DNA from: WHSW01 sp963781265
Lineage (GTDB): Bacteria; Actinomycetota; Thermoleophilia; Solirubrobacterales; 70-9
DNA: 64,000 bases
NCBI GenBank assembly: GCA_963781265.1
Contig: CAWAFH010000018.1
Coordinates: 248,001-312,000, forward strand
Direction of reading: 5' to 3'
In this document: positions 56,632 through 64,000 of the stretch, piece after piece
How the letters are laid out: each line of letters begins with the position of its first letter
Numbering within the stretch: position 1 is the first letter of the stretch
Made by a program: the position numbers and the translations under genes
The notes under the pieces: model-generated
The model's database searches: none
The model's input: only the letters and a program-made list of their open reading frames with translations
What the model was told of the DNA's origin: nothing

Positions 56632-57956
56632 TCGGCGAGACGCCGGTCGTGCGCCTCTCGCGCCTCGAGCCCGACCTGCGCACCCCGCTGGTCGCCAAGG
56701 TGGAGTTCATGAACCCGGGCGGCTCGATCAAGGACCGCCCGGCGCTCGCGATGATCGAGGCCGCCGAGCGCGACGGAGCGCTGAAGCCGGGCGGGACCCT
56801 GGTCGAGCCGACCTCCGGCAACACCGGCCTCGGGCTCGCGATGGCGGCTGCCCTGCGCGGCTACGACGTGATCGCGGTCATGCCCGACAAGATGAGCCGC
56901 GAGAAGATCGACACGCTGCGCGCCTTCGGCGCCGAGGTGGTCGTCTGCCCGACCGCGGTCGAGCCCGACTCGCCCGAGTCCTACTACCGGGTCGCCGATC
57001 GCCTGACCGAGGAGATCGACGGGGCCTTCCAGCCCAACCAGTACTTCAACCAGGCCAACCCGGAGTCCCACTACCGCTCGACCGGCCCGGAGCTGTGGCA
57101 CCAGACCGGCGGCGCGCTGACCCACCTGGTGATCGCCGTCGGGACCGGGGGCACGATCACCGGCGTCGGCCGCTACCTCAAGGAGCAGAACCCCTCGATC
57201 GAGGTGATCGGCGCCGACCCGGAGGGCTCGATCTACGCGGGCGGGCCCGTGCACCCCTACCGGGTCGAGGGCATCGGCGAGGACTTCTGGCCCGAGACCC
57301 TCGACCCCGAGATCATCGATCGCTACGTCACCGTCAGCGACGGCGACTCGTTCCTCGCGGCGCGGCGGCTCGTCGCGCGCGAGGGCCTGTTCGCCGGCGG
57401 CTCGACCGGGACCGCGCTCTGCGCCGCCGTCCAGGTGGCCCGCGAGCTCGACGATCCGGGCGCGATGGTGGCGACGATCATCCCCGACGGCGGCCGCCCC
57501 TACGTGTCGAAGGTCTTCAACGACTCCTGGATGCGCGAGCACGGCTACCTCGGCGATGAAGTTGCGCTCACGGTCGGTGACGTGATCCGCGCCCGCAGCG
57601 AGGAGCGCCCGTTGCTCACCGTCGGCAGCCACGACCCGGTCGGTCGAGCGCTGGAGCTGATGCGCGAGCACGGCGTCTCGCAGGTTCCGGTGGTCTCGGG
57701 CGAGGAGGGGCGGGCCTTCCTCGGCACCGTCTCGGAGCGCGGCCTGCTCATGGCCTCGGCCGACCACCCCGGGATCCTCGGCGAGCCCGTCACCGAGGTG
57801 ATCGAGCCGCCGCTGCCCGAGCTCGCCGCCGAGAGCCCGGTCAGCGAGGCCATCCACATGCTGCTCGGCGAGCGCAAGCCCGTGATCGTCGTCGACGACG
57901 GGCGCGCGCTCGGCATCCTGGTCTCGGTCGACCTGATCGAGGCCCTGAACCAGTGA
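56583..57956 (+). CDS. cbs: Cystathionine beta-synthase
   Basis: It joins serine and homocysteine to cystathionine in reverse transsulfuration. The 457-residue protein has the fold-type II PLP core with the Lys in NPGGSIKDRPALAM, the phosphate and substrate loop EPTSGNTGLGLAMAA, NQYFNQANPESHYRSTGPE and the glycine loop AVGTGGTITGVGRYL. Residues about 340-457 are a pair of CBS domains (LELMREHGVSQVPVVSGEE, KPVIVVDDGRALGILVSVDLIEAL), which bind a nucleotide or SAM in relatives. There is no N-terminal heme motif. Partner gene: gamma-synthase/lyase downstream. Confidence 0.93.
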   Translation: METGTGAQIHDSVLELIGETPVVRLSRLEPDLRTPLVAKVEFMNPGGSIKDRPALAMIEAAERDGALKPGGTLVEPTSGNTGLGLAMAAALRGYDVIAVMPDKMSREKIDTLRAFGAEVVVCPTAVEPDSPESYYRVADRLTEEIDGAFQPNQYFNQANPESHYRSTGPELWHQTGGALTHLVIAVGTGGTITGVGRYLKEQNPSIEVIGADPEGSIYAGGPVHPYRVEGIGEDFWPETLDPEIIDRYVTVSDGDSFLAARRLVAREGLFAGGSTGTALCAAVQVARELDDPGAMVATIIPDGGRPYVSKVFNDSWMREHGYLGDEVALTVGDVIRARSEERPLLTVGSHDPVGRALELMREHGVSQVPVVSGEEGRAFLGTVSERGLLMASADHPGILGEPVTEVIEPPLPELAAESPVSEAIHMLLGERKPVIVVDDGRALGILVSVDLIEALNQ

Positions 57957-57963
57957 GCCGGCC

Positions 57964-59034
57964 TTGACCAAGCGGCTCGACACCCGGGTCGTCCACGCCG
58001 GCCTCGAGCCCGATCCCACCTATGGCTCGGTGATCCCGGCGATCCACCAGAGCTCGACCTTCGTCCAGCCGGCGCCGGGCGAGTTCGTCGAGGATTACGA
58101 CTACTCGCGCTCGGCGAACCCGACGCGGTCAGCCCTCGAGCGCGCCCTCGGCGAGCTCGAGGGGGGCCACGGGGCGGCTTTCTCGAGCGGGATGGCGGCC
58201 ACCCACGCGCTGCTCACGGCGGCGCTCGACGCGGGCGACCACCTGATCCTGCCGCTCGACCTCTACGGCGGCACCTACCGCCTGGTCGACAAGGTCCTGG
58301 CGCGCTTCGGGCTCGCATACGACATGGTCGACCAGCGCGATCTCGGCGCGCTCGCCGCCGCCCTGCGTCCCGAGACGAAGCTGATCTGGGTGGAGACGCC
58401 GACCAACCCGCTCCTCAACGAGGTCGACGTGGCCGGCGTCGTCGACGCGGCGGACGGACGGGCGGTCGTCGTCGACAACACGTTCGCCACCCCGATCGTC
58501 CAGCGGCCGCTGGAGCTCGGCGCGACCGCCGTCGTCCACTCGACGACCAAGTACCTGGGCGGGCACTCCGACGTCGTCGGCGGCGCGGTGATCTGCGCCG
58601 AGCCCGACCTCCACGAGCGCGTGCGCTTCGTGCAGAACTCGGTCGGCGCCGTACCCGGCCCGTTCGACTGCTTCCTCGTCCACCGCGGCCTGCGCACGCT
58701 GGCGCTGCGGGTCGCCCGCCACAGCGAGAACGGCGGCGCGGTGAGCGAGTGGCTGGCGGCGCAGCCGCGGGTCGAGGAGGTGCGCTGGCCCGGGTTCGGC
58801 GGCATGGTCTCGTTCCGCCACCCCGACGCGGTCGGGCTGGTGACCCGGACCGAGATCTTCTCGCTCGCCGAGTCGCTCGGCGGGGTCGAGTCGCTGATCG
58901 AGGTCCCCGGGGCGATGACCCATCAGTCGGTCGCCGACTCCGACGCCGCCGTGCCGGCGGATCTGGTGCGGCTCTCGTGCGGGATCGAGGCGGGCGAGGA
59001 CCTGATCGCCGATCTCGAGCAGGCGCTCGGCTGA
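57964..59034 (+). CDS. Cystathionine gamma-synthase/gamma-lyase
   Basis: This is a PLP enzyme of the Cys/Met metabolism family with 356 residues, slightly shorter than usual (about 380). It has DTRVVHAGLEPDPTYGSVIPAIHQSSTF, YSRSANPTR, SGMAATHALL, VETPTNPLL, the PLP Lys in VHSTTKYLGGHSDVVGG and the C-terminal LIEVPGAMTH and VRLSCGIE. Next to cystathionine beta-synthase, a gamma-lyase role (cysteine formation) is more likely than gamma-synthase, but sequence alone does not decide. The start is TTG, 7 bases after the upstream stop. Confidence 0.9.
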   Translation: MTKRLDTRVVHAGLEPDPTYGSVIPAIHQSSTFVQPAPGEFVEDYDYSRSANPTRSALERALGELEGGHGAAFSSGMAATHALLTAALDAGDHLILPLDLYGGTYRLVDKVLARFGLAYDMVDQRDLGALAAALRPETKLIWVETPTNPLLNEVDVAGVVDAADGRAVVVDNTFATPIVQRPLELGATAVVHSTTKYLGGHSDVVGGAVICAEPDLHERVRFVQNSVGAVPGPFDCFLVHRGLRTLALRVARHSENGGAVSEWLAAQPRVEEVRWPGFGGMVSFRHPDAVGLVTRTEIFSLAESLGGVESLIEVPGAMTHQSVADSDAAVPADLVRLSCGIEAGEDLIADLEQALG

Positions 59035-59049
59035 GCGGGGATTCCGGTC

Positions 59050-59376
59050 TTAGTTCTGCGCGGGCTCGGCAGAGCCCCGCTGCGCGGCGCGCGAGCCGAT
59101 CGCGCGGACCGGCGCCGGGGGCGTCAGCACGCGGGTGCGACCGGCCGGCGGACAGTCGGGAACCGGGATCGCATCGGGGCCGTGGCCACCGCGGCGCGGG
59201 CCACGGGGCCGCTTCGGCTCGCGGCGAAAGCGCCGGAAGCGATGGTCCTCGGACTCGGGCGGCGCCTCCTCGGGCCTGGTCTCGGCCCGAAACGCCCACC
59301 AGACGATGTAGAGGAGCAGCCCGACCGGGATCTTCAGCACCACCATCAGGAACAAGATCGGTAGGAACCCGTCCAC
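59050..59376 (-). CDS. Small membrane protein with Arg/Pro-rich tail
   Basis: The 108-residue product has one N-terminal membrane helix (LPILFLMVVLKIPVGLLLYIVWWAF) followed by a basic, Pro-rich cytoplasmic tail (HRFRRFRREPKRPRGPRRGGHGPDAIP). No family is recognised. Helix plus tail is a plausible real small protein, but codon bias in such high-GC DNA makes the call less certain. It is convergent with the transsulfuration genes and lies 43 bases downstream of the HAD gene. Confidence 0.6.
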   Translation of the reverse strand: MDGFLPILFLMVVLKIPVGLLLYIVWWAFRAETRPEEAPPESEDHRFRRFRREPKRPRGPRRGGHGPDAIPVPDCPPAGRTRVLTPPAPVRAIGSRAAQRGSAEPAQN

Positions 59377-59419
59377 GCTCTTCCCTCGCTCGCCGCGTCG
59401 GCCCGTCCCACCGGACCGC

Positions 59420-59965
59420 TCAGCGGGCAGTGTACCCGTCGCGCACCCAGGCCAGAAGGGCTTCCGTGTGCGCTTCGGTGAGCCCGATGTCGGAGCTCGT
59501 CGGGCAGAGCAGGGTGGGGGCCGCGCGCGTCGCGGCCCACTCGTGACAGCTCTCGTCGAGCGAGTCGTCGATCCAGGCGAGCGGCCGCGCGCCGGCGTAC
59601 TCGTCGAGCGCCTCGAGCTTCCAGTGGGCGGTGCCGAAGCGCGCCCTGCCGCCGAAGGTGAGCACCGGCAGTTCCTCGGGCAACCCGAGGATCAGCGGCA
59701 GGTGGTCGTTGGCCCGGGCCTCCCAGCCCGTCGCCCAGACGAGCTCGTAGGCGTCGGCGAGGCGCCGCAGCTGCGGGCCGGCCTGGTCGGAGATGCAGTG
59801 GGCCATGCCGTCGATCAGGTGGAAGCGGCCGCCGAGGTCGTCGACCGGGCCGTCGAAGCCGAACAGGCTGATCACCCCGTCGACGTCGACGGCGAGCACC
59901 GGGCGCCCGTCGCCGTTGTCCGCGGGCTTGGAACCACGCTCTCTTTTCCCTCTCCAAAGCGGCAC
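59420..59965 (-). CDS. HAD-superfamily protein
   Basis: The 181-residue protein has the HAD motif I DVDGVISLFG (nucleophile Asp), motif II in ELVWATGWEA, a Lys in FGTAHWKLEALDEY, and a motif III/IV acidic pair in LAWIDDSLDESCHEW. This resembles the HAD domains described as associated with RNA-repair (Swiss-army-knife) systems, but no repair partner lies here. It is divergent from rpsL, and the two starts are 41 bases apart. Confidence 0.8.
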   Translation of the reverse strand: MPLWRGKRERGSKPADNGDGRPVLAVDVDGVISLFGFDGPVDDLGGRFHLIDGMAHCISDQAGPQLRRLADAYELVWATGWEARANDHLPLILGLPEELPVLTFGGRARFGTAHWKLEALDEYAGARPLAWIDDSLDESCHEWAATRAAPTLLCPTSSDIGLTEAHTEALLAWVRDGYTAR

Positions 59966-59992
59966 GGGCCCAGCCTACAAAGTGCGTCCTGC

Positions 59993-59998
59993 TATCTT
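59993..59998 (+). promoter_or_regulatory. Candidate -10 box (TATCTT) for leaderless rpsL mRNA
   Basis: TATCTT ends 8 bases before the GTG at 60007, with no ribosome site between, so rpsL is probably leaderless. Confidence 0.5.
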
Positions 59999-60006
59999 CC
60001 GCCGCC

Positions 60007-60399
60007 GTGCCGAGCACCAACCAACTCATCCGCAAGGGGCGCAAGCCGCCGCAGAAGAAGGTCGCCACGCCTGGCCTCAAGTCCGGCCAGGGCCGCAAGC
60101 GCCGGATCGCCGCGCCCCAGCGCCGCGGCGTCTGCACGCGCGTCTACACCGCGACCCCGAAGAAGCCGAACTCGGCGCTGCGCAAGGTCGCCCGTGTGCG
60201 CCTCACCAACGGCATGGAGGTCACCTGCTACATCCCCGGCGAGGGGCACAACCTGCAGGAGCACTCCGTCGTCCTGATCCGCGGCGGGCGCGTCAAGGAT
60301 CTCCCGGGCGTCCGCTACAAGGTGATCCGCGGCACGCTCGACGCCTCCGGCGTCTCGGACCGCAAGCAGTCGCGCTCGATGTACGGCGTCAAGCGTTAG
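60007..60399 (+). CDS. rpsL: Small ribosomal subunit protein uS12
   Basis: The 130-residue protein shapes the decoding centre. It has TNQLIRKGRKPPQKKVATPGLK, RRGVCTRVYTATPKKPNSALRKVARVRL and VRYKVIRGTLDASGVSDRKQSRSMYG. The streptomycin-relevant segment TPKKPNSAL carries the usual Lys, so no resistance substitution is visible there. The start is GTG at 60007. rpsG follows after 18 bases, as in the standard str operon. Confidence 0.97.
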   Translation: MPSTNQLIRKGRKPPQKKVATPGLKSGQGRKRRIAAPQRRGVCTRVYTATPKKPNSALRKVARVRLTNGMEVTCYIPGEGHNLQEHSVVLIRGGRVKDLPGVRYKVIRGTLDASGVSDRKQSRSMYGVKR

Positions 60400-60417
60400 G
60401 GCTCGGAGAGCTTTTCG

Positions 60418-60888
60418 ATGCCCCGCCGCGCCCGTGCAGCCATCCGCCCGATCGAGGCCGACTCCGTCCACCGGAGCCGCCTGGTCCAGCAGGTGATCAA
60501 CAAGGTCATGCTGGAGGGCAAGAAGTCCACCGCCGAGCAGATCACCTATGACGCGCTGGCCATCGTCGGCGAGCGCAGCGGGCGCGCCCCGGTCGAGGTC
60601 CTCGAGGACGCGATCAAGGAGCTGACCCCGGTGCTCGAGGTCAAGTCCCGCCGCGTCGGCGGCGCCACCTACCAGGTCCCCGTCGAGGTCCCGCCGCGGC
60701 GCGCGCGCACGCTCGCCGTCCGCTGGCTGGTCGGCTTCGCCCGCAACCGCCGCGAGAAGTCGATGGCGGAGCGGCTCGCGAACGAGATCCTGGACTCGCT
60801 CTCCCAGCAGGGCGGCGCCTGGAAGCGCAAGGACGACGTGTACCGGATGGCGCAGGCCAACAAGGCCTTCGCCCACTACCGCTGGTAG
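60418..60888 (+). CDS. rpsG: Small ribosomal subunit protein uS7
   Basis: The 156-residue primary 16S rRNA-binding protein shows PIEADSVHRSRLVQQVINKVMLEGKKSTAEQI, KELTPVLEVKSRRVGGATYQVPVEVPPRRA and ANEILDSLSQQGGAWKRKDDVYRMAQANKAFAHYRW. The N-terminal start MPRRARAAI is typical. In most bacteria fusA follows directly; here two minus-strand genes lie between. The stop is 4 bases from the convergent membrane-protein gene stop. Confidence 0.97.
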   Translation: MPRRARAAIRPIEADSVHRSRLVQQVINKVMLEGKKSTAEQITYDALAIVGERSGRAPVEVLEDAIKELTPVLEVKSRRVGGATYQVPVEVPPRRARTLAVRWLVGFARNRREKSMAERLANEILDSLSQQGGAWKRKDDVYRMAQANKAFAHYRW

Positions 60889-60892
60889 CGCC

Positions 60893-61510
60893 CTAGCCGC
60901 GCTGGCGGGTTCGCGGCCGGCGACCGAGTCGGCTCAGCCGGCCCTTCCGCTCGTCCGCGTGCGCCGCCGGCTCATCCTCCTGCTCCTCCGAGCCGGGCTC
61001 GTCCGGACGGGAGCGCCGCCGCGGTCGCAGCGCGCCGAGTTGGGGCGGGGTCAGGGTGGCGAGCGCGATCCCGCTGATCGCCAGCGCCACCGACCCGGCG
61101 AGCTCGAGGTAGAAGCCGCCCTGGGGGATCGCCTCCGCGCCGAGCAGGAAGCCACCGCAGCTCTCGCTCAGCTGACCGGTTGCCCCCGCCACCCGCAGGT
61201 CGCTGATCAGGAAGATCAGCAGCGCCAGGCCACCCATCGCGGCCACCGCGATCGCCGCGGGGCGCGAGCCGCCGTAGACGGCGGCGACCAGCGCGACCAC
61301 GCTGAACACGGCGATCACCATCTGGGCGTTCGAGTGGCGGTCGCCGGCGTCCTGAGAGCAGAGCGCCTCGGCGCCCGGCGGCGTGAACTCGAACATCGTC
61401 ATCAGCTCGGAGGCGAACAGGCAGATCGCCGCGGCGATCACCGCCACGGGCAGCAGCCGGGTGAGCGTCCCCAGCTGCGGGCGCTCGGCCTCGCTCGACG
61501 CCTCGCTCAC
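60893..61510 (-). CDS. Four-helix membrane protein
   Basis: The 205-residue protein has membrane segments LLPVAVIAAAICLFASELMTMF, MVIAVFSVVALVAAVYGG, AIAVAAMGGLALLIFLISDL and YLELAGSVALAISGIALATL. A periplasmic loop contains Cys residues (GAEALCSQDAGDRHSN; LSESCGGFLLG) that may pair. The C-terminal 50 residues are charged (RSRPDEPGSEEQEDEPAAH, ERKGRLSRLGRRP). No family is recognised. It starts at GTG 61510, overlapping the stop of the upstream partner gene (GTGA). The pair sits antisense inside the str gene order. Confidence 0.78.
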   Translation of the reverse strand: MSEASSEAERPQLGTLTRLLPVAVIAAAICLFASELMTMFEFTPPGAEALCSQDAGDRHSNAQMVIAVFSVVALVAAVYGGSRPAAIAVAAMGGLALLIFLISDLRVAGATGQLSESCGGFLLGAEAIPQGGFYLELAGSVALAISGIALATLTPPQLGALRPRRRSRPDEPGSEEQEDEPAAHADERKGRLSRLGRRPRTRQRG

Positions 61511-62616
61511 GTTCGGGCGCCCTGGACCTTGCGCTTCGGGCGCGACGGCAGCTTGACCCGTGGCCACCGCCGCTTCGACGCGCGCCCGGCCCGCTCGCGA
61601 GCCGCGCTCACCGCGCGGTCGACCAGGCTCGGTCCGGTCAGCGCGGCGCGCGTCGGCTCCGGACGCAGGTAGCGCGGCAGCATCAGGCCGGCGGCGATCA
61701 GCACGGCGCCGGTCGCGATCTGCAGCCAGAAGCCCTCGAGCAGGCTCGCCTCGGCGCCGTCGTAGGCGATCGCGGCGGCGCCCTCGTCGAGGCCCTTCGG
61801 CAGGTCGATGATCAGGGCGATCGCGATCACCGCGACTCCGATCGGAACCAGCAGCGCGGCGGCGCGGCGGCGCTTGACGAGCGCGAAGGCGAGCGCCGCG
61901 ATCGCGGCGAGGCCGAGCGGCACCATCACCCAGGCGTGAGCGTTGCCGGCGATCTCGCTCTCGACCTGGGGCGCCGGCGCAACGACGCCGACGTCGCCCG
62001 AGTAGGCGTCGGTGCCGACGCTGACCGCGTGGTAGTCGAGCCACTGCGAGGCGATCAGCGCCCCGGCGGCGACCAGCGCGACGGCGGCGACCGCTCGGGC
62101 CGGGGTCAGGTGGCGCTCCGCGAACGCGACCGCGGCGACCAGGAGCTTCCACAGGGCGATCAGCGCCGGTCGCAGCACGCGACGCCAGGCCTTGAGCACG
62201 AAGTTGCCGGCGATCTCGGCCCCGGTCAGCCAGAGCTGCGCCGGGATCACGAGCACCGGGCGCCCGAGCTTCATCAGGTCGGTGCCGATCGACGCCGCGC
62301 CGGCCGCGAGCTTGCGGGCTTCGGCGGAGGCGGCGCTCTTGTCGCGCCCGCGCGCGGCGCCCCGCGGCGCCCCGCCGGCTCGCTTCGCGGCCGGGGCCTC
62401 TGATCGGGAGGAACCTCGCGGCTCGAGCTTCGGGCGGCGGCGCTCGGCGGGCTCGCCTTTCGCCCCCTCGGCGGCGCGCTTTCGCTCCGCGCCGGGCGCC
62501 TTCGCCTGGGCCGCGGCGCGCTTCGCGCGCTGCGCCCGGCGGCGCTCCTCACGGCGCTTGGCCCGTGCCTGAGCGCCGCGTTCGCGGGAGCCCTCGAGGC
62601 GCTTACGAAAGCTCAT
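61507..62616 (-). CDS. Membrane protein with very basic Ala/Arg-rich N terminus
   Basis: The 369-residue product begins with about 105 residues of Arg/Ala/Lys-rich, likely disordered or coiled sequence (SFRKRLEGSRERGAQARAKRREERR). Membrane segments follow (LIALWKLLVAAVAFAE, AVAAVALVAAGALIASQWL, WVMVPLGLAAIAALAFALV, AALLVPIGVAVIAIALIIDL, WLQIATGAVLIAAGLML). The loop VGTDAYSGDVGVVAPAPQVESEIAGNAH is similar in position to that of the partner protein, so the two may be distant paralogues or subunits. No function is known. It is divergent from fusA. Confidence 0.75.
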   Translation of the reverse strand: MSFRKRLEGSRERGAQARAKRREERRRAQRAKRAAAQAKAPGAERKRAAEGAKGEPAERRRPKLEPRGSSRSEAPAAKRAGGAPRGAARGRDKSAASAEARKLAAGAASIGTDLMKLGRPVLVIPAQLWLTGAEIAGNFVLKAWRRVLRPALIALWKLLVAAVAFAERHLTPARAVAAVALVAAGALIASQWLDYHAVSVGTDAYSGDVGVVAPAPQVESEIAGNAHAWVMVPLGLAAIAALAFALVKRRRAAALLVPIGVAVIAIALIIDLPKGLDEGAAAIAYDGAEASLLEGFWLQIATGAVLIAAGLMLPRYLRPEPTRAALTGPSLVDRAVSAARERAGRASKRRWPRVKLPSRPKRKVQGART

Positions 62617-62647
62617 CCAGGCCCCCGGGAGGCCCGCATGCCTCTGC

Positions 62648-62653
62648 TATAGT
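62648..62653 (+). promoter_or_regulatory. Candidate -10 box (TATAGT) of fusA
   Basis: It lies 229 bases before the fusA ATG, upstream of a leader with a hairpin and T-run. No clear -35. Confidence 0.45.
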
Positions 62654-62760
62654 CATGCGTCGCTCGCGCGCCGTGCAACGCTCGGCTCGCGGCGAGATAT
62701 TCCTTCCATGGAGAGCCGCACGACATAGGGCGTTCCGGGCTAAATGGCGATCGAGCGCTG

Positions 62761-62781
62761 AGGCCCGCAGGGGCCTTTTTT
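62761..62781 (+). terminator. Leader terminator (possible attenuator) before fusA
   Basis: AGGCCC (62761-62766) pairs with GGGCCT (62771-62776) around GCAG, followed by five more T. It sits between the presumed promoter and fusA, about 100 bases before the start codon. Confidence 0.6.
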
Positions 62782-62882
62782 GTGCGCTGAGACCGCTCTC
62801 CCGCCGGTTCGTCTCCTCCTCGCCACGCTCACTGGACCGCCCGCCAAAACTACAGCAACCAGACCAAGACTCAAACACACAA

Positions 62883-64000
<1,118 letters not shown>

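Overview
The window is about 70% GC, with GTG and TTG starts, mycothiol-type arsenate reductase logic, a zinc-type L33, actinobacterial gene families (DUF6421, DUF7144-like, AbiEi/DUF559 proteins) and secreted proteins of a style common in Thermoleophilia. I infer a soil-type actinobacterium, probably of the class Thermoleophilia (Solirubrobacterales-like). That placement is an inference from gene content, not a measured phylogeny.

Layout. 1-3013: the 3' part of a sensor kinase, its OmpR-type regulator, glutamyl-Q tRNA(Asp) synthetase and tRNA-Thr(CGT). 3022-8443: an arsenic resistance island in two divergent operons, arsC-acr3-GAPDH-arsJ on the minus strand and arsR-arsM on the plus strand. 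It covers reduction and efflux, organoarsenical (1-arseno-3-phosphoglycerate) efflux and methylation. A decayed second arsR tail lies at about 9.8 kb. 8.5-20.5 kb: general housekeeping and envelope genes (glutamine amidotransferase, GroES-like protein, glycosyltransferases with a DUF2304 partner, a thioesterase, a Tat-exported ferritin-like pair, uracil-DNA glycosylase, PgsA, FolE2, the primary sigma factor, a sulfatase). 20.6-27.4 kb: CsbD, tRNA-Tyr, and a locus of uncharacterised function (Lrp regulator, DUF6421 protein, membrane protein, SDR, threonine aldolase, lipase-like hydrolase), then tRNA-Thr(GGT). 27.7-31.5 kb: rpmG-secE-nusG and rplK-rplA. 31.5-44.9 kb: a large accessory catabolic locus in two divergent arms (GH114 protein, metallo-hydrolase, IclR, SDR and amidohydrolase on the minus strand; GH4 glycosidase, SDR, sugar ABC importer, RidA, D-threonine-aldolase-like enzyme and FAH-family hydrolase on the plus strand). 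46.4-55.6 kb: rplJ-rplL and rpoB-rpoC. 55.6-60 kb: a DUF559 protein, cystathionine beta-synthase and gamma-synthase, and small genes. 60-64 kb: rpsL-rpsG, two antisense membrane-protein genes, and the 5' part of fusA.

The conserved ribosomal and RNA polymerase gene order is interrupted three times by foreign-looking or antisense genes: nusG|rplK, rplA|rplJ (15 kb) and rpsG|fusA. Leader hairpins with T-runs precede rpmG, rplJ and fusA. Many genes carry a TANNNT box only 7-9 bases before the start codon, so leaderless transcription is probably common here.

Four genes (arsR, a membrane protein, threonine aldolase, the GH114 protein) each contain what looks like one extra base that breaks the frame. 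These may be real lesions or assembly insertions. A heptanucleotide repeat (GAGCGGC and variants) recurs between genes and inside two coding regions, with one identical 29-base copy inside the rplJ tail.
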